Shown: positions 1 through 10,337, counted from the stretch's first letter. The stretch: 64,000 nucleotides of DNA from Parietichytrium sp. I65-24A (GCA_012862575.1 BLSF01000006.1:372001-436000), one strand, 5' to 3'. Numbers and translations: made by a program. The notes: generated from the sequence alone by a model not told the origin.

Positions 1-480
1 CTTTTGAAAGCGCCAAGGCGAGACCGTCCAACCTCTCTCGCGTTTCTGACAAAAACACAAGAACGCCTTCTCTTCCTCCCGCCCGCCCGCCCGCGCCTCG
101 CATCGTCTCACCAGTCTCACCCCCACATCCCCAAACCAAACACACTATGATGATCATGATCAAACCAAAACCCAACAAACCAAAACATCAAACACCCCCA
201 ATCCTGTATCCCTGCGCCCCCTTTCCCTACCCACCCACTACTCTATTCACTAGCACCCGCCTGGGTGGCCATGCTTGCATGCTTCCATATCTTACATGAG
301 ACAGACATGCACAGACCAAACCACAGAGGAAGCATCCAGAAGAAGAAGAAGAAGAAGAAACAAGGAAGAGAAAGCGCCGGTACACACCCGCAGTTGCAGG
401 TGTGGGGAAGGAGAAAGAAGGAAGAAGAAAGGGGAAAGGAGAAAGGAGAAAGGAGAAAGGAAGGAGGGGCCAAGGGCAAG
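1..480. other. Left-edge flank and purine-rich leader of the LYRM7-like gene
   Basis: I see no gene in the first 340 bases. From about 339 to 475 the plus strand is almost pure purine: a GAA run (about 339-360) is followed by GGAGAAA-type repeats (about 430-472) that end right before the ATG at 481. The frame of the downstream gene is open upstream to about position 265, so a longer N-terminus cannot be formally excluded. The extension would be almost entirely Lys, Arg, Glu and Gly and is better read as 5' untranslated leader. Confidence 0.5.
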
Positions 481-846
481 ATGAGCTCGGGAGCAGCGGT
501 GGGCGCGTACCGGCGACTGCTGCGGGCGTCTCGGACGCTGTTCCAGGGAGACGTGGAAGCGTTGGCAGCGAGCAGATTGGAGCTGCGAAAGCATTTCGAC
601 GCTGGGCGCGGCGAGACGGACGCGAGCAACATCGCCCGCATGCTCAAGGATGCGGAGGAAGTGGAAGACATGATGAGGACCAGCTTGGTGCAAGGCAAGC
701 TCAACCAGAGGGGGAACTACGAAGTGGAGCTCAAGCCCGTGCCTAGCAAGGAAGGGTCAACGTGCCCACCAAAGTTTGAGCCGACGCCAGTGGACCTCCG
801 CGAGATTGAGGAGATTGAGAAACTCCGCAAGCCATCGAAAAAGTAG
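481..846 (+). CDS. LYRM7: LYR-motif complex III assembly factor (LYRM7/MZM1-like)
   Basis: This 121-residue protein belongs to the LYR (Complex1_LYR) family. In yeast and human, LYRM7/Mzm1 is a mitochondrial matrix chaperone that stabilises the Rieske iron-sulfur protein before it enters respiratory complex III. Residues 9-16 read AYRRLLRA, the LYR-type start of helix 1, followed by a conserved FQGD. The middle carries a VVQG-like LVQGKL stretch followed by NYEVELKP, which matches the LYRM7 pattern, and the length is typical. The ATG at 481 has A at -3 and follows a purine-rich leader. The gene is convergent with PAN3. There is no clear cleavable presequence, which is common for LYR proteins. 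Other LYR proteins are possible, but the FQGD and VQG features favour LYRM7. Confidence 0.82.
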   Translation: MSSGAAVGAYRRLLRASRTLFQGDVEALAASRLELRKHFDAGRGETDASNIARMLKDAEEVEDMMRTSLVQGKLNQRGNYEVELKPVPSKEGSTCPPKFEPTPVDLREIEEIEKLRKPSKK

Positions 847-1133
847 AATAGAACTTTCGATGGAACAGCGTTTGTGTTGCGATAGTATATGTATGAAGTG
901 AGAATCTCACTGGAGCGGGAGTAGGCCGTCACTTGGCGGCAGTTCTGCGGATGGGCTTGTTTCTCAGCAGAAGGAAAAGCGGGGCTTGCTTGAAATGATT
1001 TCTTTTTTTTTGACTTTTTTACTTTGAGGGTGCTTCCACTTTTTTCGTTTTGGCTATTCTTGCCATAAAGGCACCTTGAACTCCCTTCGCCCCTGCGCGC
1101 GCCACTCATCCAGGCGGCCTTCACCGACCTGGC

Positions 1134-2912
1134 CTAGTACGGCGGGGCCTGGAGCATGTTGTACACATCATCATACTGGTAAGAATTTGCGGCGTAAGGG
1201 TTGACCGACATGCCCTGTGGAGGAACGCCTCCATATGCCACCGGTGCTCCCATGCCCATTCCGCCTTGCATCCCATGAAGACTGTGTGGGTGCGCGAGCG
1301 CACTTGGGTGTGACAATTGGGCATGTGCTGGCCTCAGAACCCGATTGGGATTCGCTCGCTTCTCTTGGTAATACTGTGAGGATCGATGCCCCTCCAAGAG
1401 CTCGCGGAAGGCGTCCTCCAAGCACTTTCTGACATCTGCAAAAGTCACCACCAAGATTGATCGCCCATCGCGGCTCGTAAGCAGGATTTTCTCTTGGGCC
1501 CCAATGTCAAGCTTGTTTAGACAGGTCAGAATATGACCAATGTCGAGCCACGGCTGCCCTGTCTCATCGGTTTGATGAAAGACGTAGTCGCGGAACAACT
1601 TAAGAATGTACCTGTCTCCGGTCTCGGCCCACGAAGCGTTCTCAGACTTGCCATACTCTGGTCTCTCATTCACCAAGTTCAATTTCACGAGAAGTCGATT
1701 AATTCGGCTTGACTCTAATTGCCTTCCCAAGTGCTCTTCCAAGGCATCCGCATGGCTATACAATTCGTCCATTTCGTTCAAGAGGCCACGTGAGCAAAAC
1801 CCGAGGGCATCATACACTGAGCACGGCCTCTGAAAAGGTACCATCACGAGCATGCACAATTCTTTTGAGTAGTGACTCGAAATAAACTCGACCGAGTCTT
1901 TTGGATTTCGAAGCGCAGCCGGAGACATGCAACAGAGCACCTGCATCACCCTTGCGAGCCCAAGCACATCCTCCCTCATGTGCGCTTCCTCAGTAGACGA
2001 TCTGTCACGGCTCTCCAAAAGATGCATCAATCCTGCGCTGGCGATTCGGACACGGTTTCTCCCGGTGAGAAGAATATTCTGTAAATTTATGCCCCCGCGA
2101 AACGAGATTTTCAGGTCGTGAGCAACACGAAGGGCTGTCAACAGCTGCGTAGCGATGGACCAAAGCAAATTCTCTGGGAGGAGGTTACCAGCACCTCTGG
2201 TTGTAACATAGTCAAGCAATGTCTGTGCGCCCGGCCAATAGTCGTGTACAAGGAAAAGAGCGCGCTGATGAACAAATGCCTGCCTCAGAGGCACAATATT
2301 GGCGTGCCGCACTTGCTTCCAAAGCTGCACTGTCATATCGCATTGCTGTTGCATCCCTTGCGCCCCGCGAACATTGTCAATTCGGCGAAGGGCGTACACC
2401 ATCCCGTCTTTCACGCTCACAACTTTGAAGACGCTGGTTGGGTATCCAGTTGAGCCGGCGGTTCCACGCTTTTTGTTGGGGTCGTCCAAAGGATTAGCCA
2501 TGGTAAACATCTTGGGCACTTCCTTGATGCGCGGGTCCGTCAGTGGCAAGTGATCCATCGTAAGTTTCAGGCTATGGGCGAAGTAAGCGCGGAGTTCCGA
2601 AGGCATCTGTTGAGCAAAATACGTCCGCTTCTGTGGAATCCGCTCGCACGCTCTACACGTCAACCTCTCCGCTTCCAGGTATTCCTGGCTGTAACCGTAG
2701 GTCTCTTCTGCCTCCTCTAGACCCGCGGCCGCGCCAGCGGAATCATGCTGCCTTGTGTACGCGCTGCCATGTGGCGACGCGTATGACTGGTAAGAAGGCG
2801 CCTGTCTCTGCTGCTGCTGCTGCTCAGGCGAAGCAGCTCCCTGCTGCTTTTGCGGCGTCCGCTGTCCAGGAACCCATACCGCCGCTGAGGGCTTCAGAGA
2901 GCCGCCATCCAT
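1134..2912 (-). CDS. PAN3: PAN3, pseudokinase subunit of the PAN2-PAN3 deadenylase
   Basis: The 592-residue protein is the PAN3 regulatory subunit. In the family it dimerises, binds poly(A)-binding protein and recruits the PAN2 nuclease to trim mRNA tails. Visible parts are a PAM2-like motif at residues 6-15 (L-x-P-x-A-x-x-W-V-P), a low-complexity Gln/Ala/Ser linker, and a protein-kinase-like fold from about residue 130 with VYALRRID in the VAIK-lysine region. The catalytic loop is degenerate (ISFRGGINLQNILL), as expected of a pseudokinase. A C-terminal knob region contains WLDIGHILTCLNKLDIG. The ATG at 2910-2912 sits in a strong ACCATGG context; an in-frame GTG 21 nt upstream follows closely on a stop and is ignored. 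The tail ends in an Ala/Tyr/Pro-rich stretch. No introns are needed. Confidence 0.9.
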   Translation of the reverse strand: MDGGSLKPSAAVWVPGQRTPQKQQGAASPEQQQQQRQAPSYQSYASPHGSAYTRQHDSAGAAAGLEEAEETYGYSQEYLEAERLTCRACERIPQKRTYFAQQMPSELRAYFAHSLKLTMDHLPLTDPRIKEVPKMFTMANPLDDPNKKRGTAGSTGYPTSVFKVVSVKDGMVYALRRIDNVRGAQGMQQQCDMTVQLWKQVRHANIVPLRQAFVHQRALFLVHDYWPGAQTLLDYVTTRGAGNLLPENLLWSIATQLLTALRVAHDLKISFRGGINLQNILLTGRNRVRIASAGLMHLLESRDRSSTEEAHMREDVLGLARVMQVLCCMSPAALRNPKDSVEFISSHYSKELCMLVMVPFQRPCSVYDALGFCSRGLLNEMDELYSHADALEEHLGRQLESSRINRLLVKLNLVNERPEYGKSENASWAETGDRYILKLFRDYVFHQTDETGQPWLDIGHILTCLNKLDIGAQEKILLTSRDGRSILVVTFADVRKCLEDAFRELLEGHRSSQYYQEKRANPNRVLRPAHAQLSHPSALAHPHSLHGMQGGMGMGAPVAYGGVPPQGMSVNPYAANSYQYDDVYNMLQAPPY

Positions 2913-4049
2913 GGTCGACCTTTTTGCAGGCACGAGCCTTTCAAAGCCGGCCTAAAAGAAACAGATCCCGAGCTCTACTTGATCGCCAACCGCGATGAGA
3001 GTGAGGCTGCACTGATCTTACGAAGACCACGTTTCTCAATCAGTATTATCATACCCCGAAAGCTCTAACCTCGCATGCGCTACTCACCTTGAACACGTCG
3101 CTTCTCCTTATTCTGGTGCCCAACACTCTTTATTACACTTCAAAAAGACTGCGACGAGCGTGACTTTTCCAGCTCCACCAAATAGATCCGATAGATCACT
3201 GCAACACAAACGCCTGCGCCGCCGCTCAGGCAACACCGCTGGAGTGATGAGTCAATATCCCAACGGGTGGCTTCACAGATAACGCGACTGAGCGGACAAG
3301 CGGGCGAATACAGCTCCAAAAAGAACGAAGAAGCGGCGCTGTCGTATTGACGGATGGATGGCTGGATGGCTGGCGGCCAACAACAATCTCACAATGTCGG
3401 AAAAGACAGATACTCACAATCTCACAATCTCACAATCGACCACAGACGCAGATCATAGATCAGAGATCAGAGATCAGATGACAGGATCAGATAACAGATA
3501 ATAGAGAGAGATGTGCCTCTCAGACGATTAATCAGATACTACGCCGCCGCGCACTGTGCTACAGCTCTCGCTTCGTACTTCGTACGCGAATGCTATCCGT
3601 TGCTAAGGTCCGCGCGTAGTGTCCGCGCACGAAGTTTCTCGGTGTTGTTTGTGTTGTTGGTGCACTCACAGCCGGCAAGTCCTAGAGGTGTTTATCGTTT
3701 ACAGTAGCAATGTCAGCAGTCGTTTTTCGGGAGGAGGTAAGAGCGAGAAAAGGGGAAAAAAATCGCAGAGTTTTCGGGTCGATTGTAAGAATTGAACTAG
3801 GGAGTGCAGGGTGGGGCGTTTCTCTCGCACAGCAGGAGCTGAGGAAAGGTGAAGGGACTCGAGATCGTTTGGATTGATCTGTGCCGGAAATCGAGGAGAA
3901 AGAAGGTTGATTGGTTTAAATAAGATTTGATCCCTTCTGTGTGTCTGCAAAGATTTAAAAGAGAGAGTCCGAAATAAATACCCCTGGCTCGTTCAAGAGA
4001 AAGTGTCATGTCAAATTAGGTCCTTCCATGCATCGAAGGAGAAACATAT
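2913..4049. other. Intergenic region, upstream of PAN3 and downstream of the prenyl synthase
   Basis: I see no convincing gene. The stretch holds simple repeats: three perfect copies of CTCACAAT at 3413-3436, AGATC-type repeats at about 3450-3500, and GGATGGCT-type repeats near 3352-3372. Promoter and 5' leader of PAN3 must lie at its left end, and the 3' end of the prenyl synthase transcript at its right end. Confidence 0.5.
3413..3436. repeat. (CTCACAAT)3 microsatellite
   Basis: Three exact tandem copies of an 8-base unit, with a fourth imperfect copy nearby at about 3387. It lies in the upstream region of PAN3. Confidence 0.85.
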
Positions 4050-5273
4050 TTATTTCTGTCCAATGCGATCCCTCAGGGTAGAGGAAAGATGAATCAGACC
4101 ATTGACAAAGAATTGTTGACCGTCCAAGAGAACCTTGTCGGGGTCCTCCTGCAATACGTCGCTAGTCATCGCGACTTTGGCTTGGTGGATCTGCTCGTCC
4201 ACGAAATCCAGCGCGCGTGATTTCAAATTGTACTTGGAGATCATTTTCAAAAGCATATGTCTCTCCGTCGGTGCCATCACGCAGCTCGATCCCAAGATCT
4301 CACACACCGAGCTCCATTCGCTAGCAGAAGCTTGTTGGCGCAACAGAAATAGAGGCAATGACAAGCGACCCTCCTGGAGATCTTGCAGTCTATCTTTCCC
4401 GCTCTCGTGGACGTCAAGGACTAAATCGGTAACATCGTCAAGACCCTGAAACGCGGCGCCAACTCGTAGCCCCCACTTCGAGCTCACCGCCTCCAGCTTC
4501 TCGAGCGAGCTGGCAGAGCGGCCGGACATGATGGCACCAAGCCGCAGCCCAGCTACCAGAGGAGCAGCGAAGCTATGAAACGAGGCCTTGTCGTCAAGCA
4601 TCCGAAGCAAGAGCTGCTCTTCTCCTTCGGAGCCGGGCCTCTCCAGCTCGCGCTCCACCCCGGCCCAGCCAAGAATGTCGTCGAACTGTGCGGCCCCTGC
4701 TCGCAAAGCACCTTCCAACACGACGTCCGTTGGACTCGGCACCTCCTCGGCGTCGCGCGGTGCGGATTTCCGCGCCAGCCGCTCTCCACTCGCGAGCATT
4801 TGCATGGACTTGGCCTGCAGCACGTCCCCGACGAGCGTTGTGAGATACTGCACCGTTTGCGGAGTCTCGTGCACCTCGTGCGCAAATTCTGGCGCCGATG
4901 TGGCGGCGCTGTCACGCTTGATGGCAACCTGTATCGTGTCCACGCCTCTGCGCACGACTGCGTGGTCCATCAGATCGTCATGCACGAGCATAAACAGGTG
5001 CTGCAGCTCCACGCCAGCGGCGAATTCCACTGCCGCGGCGCTATTCATGCATCCTTCTCCACCCCCGCTCTGTGCACCGAGCAGCACCAACTGCGGCCTG
5101 AAAAGGTGTCTGCGCGGCGCGCGAGCCTGCTCGCGAACGGCGCCAAAAGCACGTTGCCACGTGGGAACATTCGCTCTAAGACGAGAGAGAGACTCCACCG
5201 ACTGCAAAACCTTGCCGTCAACCTGCCGCAGCGCCACGCCCGCAGCGCGAGACCATGCGCTGAGTTCCGCCAT
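4050..5273 (-). CDS. Polyprenyl diphosphate synthase (trans-isoprenyl synthase)
   Basis: The 407-residue protein is an all-alpha isoprenyl diphosphate synthase that would elongate allylic diphosphates with isopentenyl diphosphate. Both metal-binding motifs are present: the first Asp-rich motif DDLMD at 99-103 followed by RRG, and the second DDVTD at 279-283 in QGLDDVTD. The region after the first motif has TTLVGDVLQA, and KASFHSFAAPLVAG fills the position of the family's K-T-A segment. The motif spacing resembles the short-chain FPP/GGPP synthases of some bacteria. Product length cannot be read safely from sequence. Insertions with acidic/Ser-rich loops (about 165-225) make it longer than the usual 300-350 residues. 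The ATG at 5271-5273 is the first in the frame. No obvious targeting peptide. Confidence 0.85.
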   Translation of the reverse strand: MAELSAWSRAAGVALRQVDGKVLQSVESLSRLRANVPTWQRAFGAVREQARAPRRHLFRPQLVLLGAQSGGGEGCMNSAAAVEFAAGVELQHLFMLVHDDLMDHAVVRRGVDTIQVAIKRDSAATSAPEFAHEVHETPQTVQYLTTLVGDVLQAKSMQMLASGERLARKSAPRDAEEVPSPTDVVLEGALRAGAAQFDDILGWAGVERELERPGSEGEEQLLLRMLDDKASFHSFAAPLVAGLRLGAIMSGRSASSLEKLEAVSSKWGLRVGAAFQGLDDVTDLVLDVHESGKDRLQDLQEGRLSLPLFLLRQQASASEWSSVCEILGSSCVMAPTERHMLLKMISKYNLKSRALDFVDEQIHQAKVAMTSDVLQEDPDKVLLDGQQFFVNGLIHLSSTLRDRIGQK

Positions 5274-6095
5274 TCTGCCAACACAAACGATATGCTACAA
5301 AGCTTCACAGCTACAAAGCTACAAAGCTACACAGCTACAGAGCCGCCTGCGGAATACCTCTCCGCCGCTGCGGCTCCTGGGCGTCGCTAAAGTACAAGTC
5401 TCCGCGCACTCACTGACTGCTCGCGCAGTCGGCTGTAACACAAAGCGTGGCTTGCTTCCCTTCCCTTCTCACACTTCTCACACTCCTCACTTGGCTACAC
5501 AAGATTTTTAGTATTTTGAGAATTTGGAGATCAAGATCAAAGATGATCAAAGATCAAAACTAGCATAGCAGTCGCGGAAGAGGGAAAAGAAAAGTGGAAT
5601 GGACATATGCGAAGAGTGCGAAGACAAGAATGTAGAGCGGAGCGCGCCCCCGTCTTTTCAGACAGGCGGATGTGAATGAATGGCTCCGTATGAACACGTT
5701 TGTTGACGCCTTTTTTTGACATGAAAACCATGCTTCATCTGGATTCTCAAGAGTTGAAGAGATGATTGGCGTCACATGAGCAAGGAAAGAAAGAGAGAAT
5801 GTCTTTGTCGCGAAGAACTTGAAGAGAAGGTGATGTATGCATGGATGATTGGGTGGACGGATATATGGATGGATGGATGGATGGATGATAACCCTGCGAC
5901 CATAGACCTTCGACCGCGTCTTTGCATGTCTTGATGAAAAGGTTGTGTCTGCTTGAGTCAGGGCCAGAATCGGTTCTGATTTCTCAGGACAGGTGCGTCT
6001 GCGCTGCAGTGAGGCAATGGCACGAAGAAGCGGCTGCCAAGTTTGTGGACAATTCTTGAAGATAAAATGCTATTTGCGAAGAGATTACACTTAAT
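5274..6095. other. Intergenic region between prenyl synthase and CTL gene
   Basis: I see no gene. The leader of the prenyl synthase contains GCTACAAA/GCTACACA tandem repeats at about 5300-5342. A (GGAT)n run lies at about 5866-5889, near the 3' side of the choline-transporter-like gene. The rest is unremarkable. Confidence 0.5.
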
Positions 6096-8639
6096 TTACA
6101 AAAGTGGCTTGCTATCAGACGCAGGTTTCGTCGTCGCTGTTGCCACAGAGTCATTGTCGTCCTCATCATCTTCCCCAGCTGCCTTGCGCTCGTTCGCCTG
6201 ACTCTTATAGATCTTGTTGCTCTTCTTGGCGATGCGCTTGAGAGCGTTACTCATGTAATAAGGCTTGTTGATGGAGCCGTCGTTGTGCTTCTCGTCCTCG
6301 CAAAAGCAGATGAGGATGGTGTCCACGCTGAGCATGTAAACCGACATAAAAAGGCTGCCGATGAACCACGCGAGGAGAACAGTCACTGCCACGGGTGTGA
6401 TTACTGTGGATGGCTCGTTCTCCGTACCAGCATAAAAGACGTTCAGAAAGAACCAGGACAACGCTCCCGACCCAAAGGAGATGACGAGCATCGCAAAGAG
6501 CATAATTAGATTGTTGATCGCCGTGAGGACACCGATCTTTGCCAGGTTGTTCAGTAGCAAGAAAAAGCCATCTTTGGTGGCAGTACAGAAGCTGGACCCC
6601 TTCAAAGCGATCTGGATGTACGCTTGTTTAGTGACGAATTTGAGAATTTTCTCAAAGCACCACAAACAGCACTGCACCACCTTCATCACAATCTTGACAA
6701 CCTTATTCTTCTTTTGAAGGGCCTGAGTCTGCTTGTCCAAATACGCTAATCCAGCGCGAATGAGTTGCACAACGGCGATGATAAAAGACCCGAAAATGAG
6801 ACTTCCCATATGAAATCGCATCGTTCTCAGGAACGATCTCCAAACTGGAAGTCTGCCCATCTTCTTCGACTTCTCGTTCTCAAACTCTGACGCCCAGTAA
6901 TAGTCGCACACTGCACCAGCAATGGTGCATGCAGATACTGCCTGGATGAGCTGGTTTGTCCACAAGTAGGCAAAAAAGTTGTAAATCCAGAACCAAGTGT
7001 TCAGGCTGCTACTTTGGAACTCACTCGCAATCACCGAAGCAATTTCTGAAGTGGCATTCGACACAGTGTCGAGCCTTCGACTTTCCGTCGTATTCGGGAC
7101 ACTCAGAGTGAAGTTTCCGACACTGATCTCCGTGATTTCCCCGGAAGAAGTGATCAACATACTGACGTAAACCCAGTAAATGCCAAATATTACCGAAGCG
7201 CTGACCGTGCACAATGGGAAGAGCATGATCATCGGCATAGCTGCAATCACCTTGGTTGCTTCCTTGAGAACTTGTACAGCCAGTCTAATTTTCCTGGAAA
7301 GAGAAATTACGAGTAGCAGATAAACTCCGGTGACACCGAGCATGCAATACCCCGCGATGCGGTAATTCGCAACGGCGTTCTCGTCGTTGGCGGTAAAGAT
7401 GTCAGCGGAGAAGGCACTTGTGACAGCTGTTGATGTTGCGGTGGAGTTTGTTGTACTGTCGAGAAGACTAGTCAGTGCGGAAAGGTCCAGGACTTCTCCG
7501 TTGATTAGGCATTGGCATGTGAGGAAAGCGAGGCACAGAAGGAGCGCCCAAATCACAGTCCATACAAACACACCTGCAAACAAGCGAAGTAAAATGAGCC
7601 ACACGATACTGATAATCACCGCCCCGCCCACGGCACATCCAATCACTGCCGGCGCAGTCATCTTGACATCGCCCATCCCGCGGACTAAAAACGCCGTCCA
7701 GGTGTTGAGTTGTTCAAAAATTGGATTTGGAGTGCTCTCCTTGGACACGCTCGAGCCAGACACTCGTTTAGCCTTGCACTCGCTCGAGCCCGGATCCATA
7801 TCTAGCCCATCGCTATCATATTCCGGCTCCAAGCACTTGCCGCAGTGGTCACTGTCCATGGAGTATTCCAGAGGATTCTCTTTTAGAACATTTTGGATGT
7901 ATGGAGACTCTGTGCAGTTTGACGTCGAAATAGTTTGAGGCACGCATCTGAAAAAGAGATCCTCCTCCGGCGTGTAGTAACGAAAGCATGACGACAAGAT
8001 GGTCTTGCAAGGGAGCGTGACTTGCTCGCCATTGAGAGTGACTGTTTCAGAGTCCGACATCAACTCTTCTGCAAAAGGAAAGCTTCCGAACTCATCCTTC
8101 TTACTCACGCATGCGTAGTACGCATCCTTGGCGTCAGAGGAGAGCATCATTGGGTCCGTCTGATCCTCTGCCGGGTACTTTTCATTGAAGTAGTCTGTTG
8201 TTTCATAATCGCAAACCAAGCTAAATAGCGGCGCATCTACTTTCTTGTCGCCGTAGCCTTCCGGGCAGGAGCTGACGCAAATCCCGTAAAAGTTAATGCT
8301 GAGGATCGCGGTTGGGTCTGTGAGGTCCACACCGCTGAGAGCGGCCTGAGTAAAGTCCTTGTCGATCCGCGGGTATGTAATGTACTTGCCGCACGCTTGA
8401 TTTCCAGCACAGATGGAGTCTTGGCCACCACACTGGTTTCCAAACGCGTCTGTTGCGTACAAGAGCCGCGCAGCATCTCCCGTTTGGTTTGTGATGTAAA
8501 AGATTACTCCATTTCCGACCCAGAACGCCAAAAATAGAATGACCCAGAACAGGTCTCTGCACTTGCGCTCCTTCCACGGCTTCAGCAGCGGCGCTGCCTT
8601 CTCGTTCACGTCCGCGACTTTGCTGTTCCTGCAGCCCAT
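6096..8639 (-). CDS. Choline-transporter-like protein (SLC44/CTL family)
   Basis: This 847-residue multi-pass protein matches the CTL/SLC44 family, plasma-membrane or organelle transporters of choline and related amines. The N-terminus MGCRNSK precedes LKPWKERKCRDLFW, the family's typical entry to membrane segment 1. A long Cys-rich extracellular loop (about residues 60-310) follows. The C-terminal half has the family signatures AGAVCDYYWA, CCLWCFEKILKF, AFCTATKDGFF-like FCTATKDGFFLL and CFCEDEKHNDGS. At least ten hydrophobic segments can be seen. The tail is acidic and Ser/Thr-rich. MGxxxS at the N-terminus fits N-myristoylation, and Cys3 could be palmitoylated (inference). The start is the ATG at 8637-8639, because the frame's upstream extension begins at GTG. 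Confidence 0.92.
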   Translation of the reverse strand: MGCRNSKVADVNEKAAPLLKPWKERKCRDLFWVILFLAFWVGNGVIFYITNQTGDAARLLYATDAFGNQCGGQDSICAGNQACGKYITYPRIDKDFTQAALSGVDLTDPTAILSINFYGICVSSCPEGYGDKKVDAPLFSLVCDYETTDYFNEKYPAEDQTDPMMLSSDAKDAYYACVSKKDEFGSFPFAEELMSDSETVTLNGEQVTLPCKTILSSCFRYYTPEEDLFFRCVPQTISTSNCTESPYIQNVLKENPLEYSMDSDHCGKCLEPEYDSDGLDMDPGSSECKAKRVSGSSVSKESTPNPIFEQLNTWTAFLVRGMGDVKMTAPAVIGCAVGGAVIISIVWLILLRLFAGVFVWTVIWALLLCLAFLTCQCLINGEVLDLSALTSLLDSTTNSTATSTAVTSAFSADIFTANDENAVANYRIAGYCMLGVTGVYLLLVISLSRKIRLAVQVLKEATKVIAAMPMIMLFPLCTVSASVIFGIYWVYVSMLITSSGEITEISVGNFTLSVPNTTESRRLDTVSNATSEIASVIASEFQSSSLNTWFWIYNFFAYLWTNQLIQAVSACTIAGAVCDYYWASEFENEKSKKMGRLPVWRSFLRTMRFHMGSLIFGSFIIAVVQLIRAGLAYLDKQTQALQKKNKVVKIVMKVVQCCLWCFEKILKFVTKQAYIQIALKGSSFCTATKDGFFLLLNNLAKIGVLTAINNLIMLFAMLVISFGSGALSWFFLNVFYAGTENEPSTVITPVAVTVLLAWFIGSLFMSVYMLSVDTILICFCEDEKHNDGSINKPYYMSNALKRIAKKSNKIYKSQANERKAAGEDDEDDNDSVATATTKPASDSKPLL

Positions 8640-9627
8640 CTTGCTTGCACTCCGTCGCTGACACTCGCGTTCCAAGTTTGCTTGGGCCTTTGCAACCAGA
8701 TGCACGGTCTGGCGTTTATCCGTTCACTATATTTGATGTGCTGCCAGTGAAAGTTTCTTCGGAAACGGGCTATAGCTTGGTCTATTGGTCTAATCGAACC
8801 ACCACACAACAGGTATCACGTGTAACTCGTCTGCTGCGGAATCTGCCAACCAAACTAATCTCTCGTCACATTCGAGACCATCCAGCAGGAGCGAGGCAGG
8901 GCAAAGTCAATACAGCAACGGCTTTCCTGAGTTTGCAGGAAACTCAACACATGAATTCGAGTGTTACACAGAGACTTTGCTTGGTTTCAAGATCGAGTGA
9001 TGGATAACCAAAGCTTAAAACAGTGTTGAAAAGCTTTTATCGGTCTCTAGCTAGATCTTGCTTCGGCTATCCGCCAAGATTTTAATTCATTGGAGCATGC
9101 ATTTCCTACTCTGATTTTGAAACACCATGGCCATGCGTGACTCTAACTGCACGAGAGTCTCCTTCTCGCGGTCAACCCACGCAGAAAAGTGATGAATTCG
9201 AGCATTGGTCTTGTTATCGTTACTCAGTACTGCCAAGCAACGCGCACAACGCCATCACGATCAACACGAAGCTCCATGCGTTCCAAAATGATGGTGAGTG
9301 TACTTTCATGAGACTCGTTTGAACCTGTCCAGAGGGCCACGACTACCCAGTGAAAGCCAGAACTGCAAATCCAGGGTCAAGTATTTGAACACTGACTAGT
9401 TTCTATTTCTTGGAATTGAGATTTCGTCTGCATTAGTATAGTAGCCAACTTGGAAAATTTAAGTTCAAGTTCATCTCAATTTTCACATCACTCCCTTCCA
9501 AAATTCCAAATTCCAAATTCAACTTTCCAACGGACCTATATGGAACAATGAACTGTTCATTCACTCTGGCTCAACGGCCACTTTTGTCAGTTGTACAATG
9601 TTCTACAGTTCTACTTTTCACAAACAC

Positions 9628-9683
9628 ATCGATCATCGATCATCGATCATCGATCATCGATCATCGATCATCGACCATCGAGC
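9628..9683. repeat. ATCGATC heptanucleotide repeat
   Basis: Six perfect and two imperfect tandem copies of the 7-base unit ATCGATC. Each copy contains the 6-base palindrome ATCGAT, so the array is nearly self-complementary. It lies in the divergent promoter region. Confidence 0.9.
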
Positions 9684-10082
9684 TCATCTGTTCGTGCAAG
9701 TTGATTTGTACAGTATGCATACATACATAAAGTTCTTTTTTCCTTTGAATTTCAACTTAATCACAGTCAAACAAAGAAAGCAGGATGCTGCCCTAATTGG
9801 TGGGGGGCACACAAGCAATCATAAGTCAACAGAATGATGGAACGCCTGCTCCTCACCACATCTGGCTGGCTGGCGGTGCTTTGGACACCTCCTTCGAGAA
9901 AAGAGAAAAGAGAAAAGACCTCACAGGTCGACTGACCGTGTGAATGTAGCCTCTCAAGACGGATTCTCACGCGCTCTCATTGTCAATGAACGTCACCGTG
10001 AGCTGTTGTGAGCGCTGACGCTTTACAGTAATTAAACTGATCGCCGGCTCCGCCCCGTGCCAGTGCCTCGCTAGAAAGCACT

Positions 10083-10298
10083 ATGCAGAGGTCGGCCGGA
10101 AAGAGTCCACCTCAAGTTTGCGCTGCATCTTCTAGCCTCGAGCTAGAGGGAGAACGTGGGTTGTTGAACAGAAAACCTCAAATCTCAAAAGTATGCCGTC
10201 TCGTGGACATTTGCTCTGAGTTGGCTCGCCAGGAACGCGCAAGCACCCCAAGCGCGGGCACAAGCAGTCGTAGCAGCGCACAGACAATGTCTCTTTGA
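10083..10298 (+). other. Upstream ORF in phase with the K+ channel
   Basis: A 71-codon ATG frame ends 39 nt before the channel's ATG and is in the same reading phase. Its product would be Ser/Gln/Arg-rich and disordered, like the channel's N-terminus. It may be an upstream ORF that dampens translation, or an N-terminal exon joined by a small intron. I find no strong splice pair, so its status is open. Confidence 0.3.
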
Positions 10299-10337
10299 AG
10301 GAGGCGGAGAATCTTGCGCACGGAGACTGAGCTCAAT

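Larger units (their letters stand above)
8640..10337. other. Divergent intergenic region between CTL and the K+ channel gene
   Basis: About 1.7 kb holding the promoters of two divergently transcribed genes. I recognise no gene. It contains AT-rich segments, a 7-base microsatellite at 9628-9683 and an upstream open frame at 10083-10298 described separately. Confidence 0.5.

Noticed and set aside
4575-5511. Two overlapping plus-strand frames of 271 and 307 codons
   Set aside because: They are antisense to the polyprenyl synthase, whose catalytic motifs are clear; composition (Ser/Arg/Cys-rich) is that of a shadow frame.
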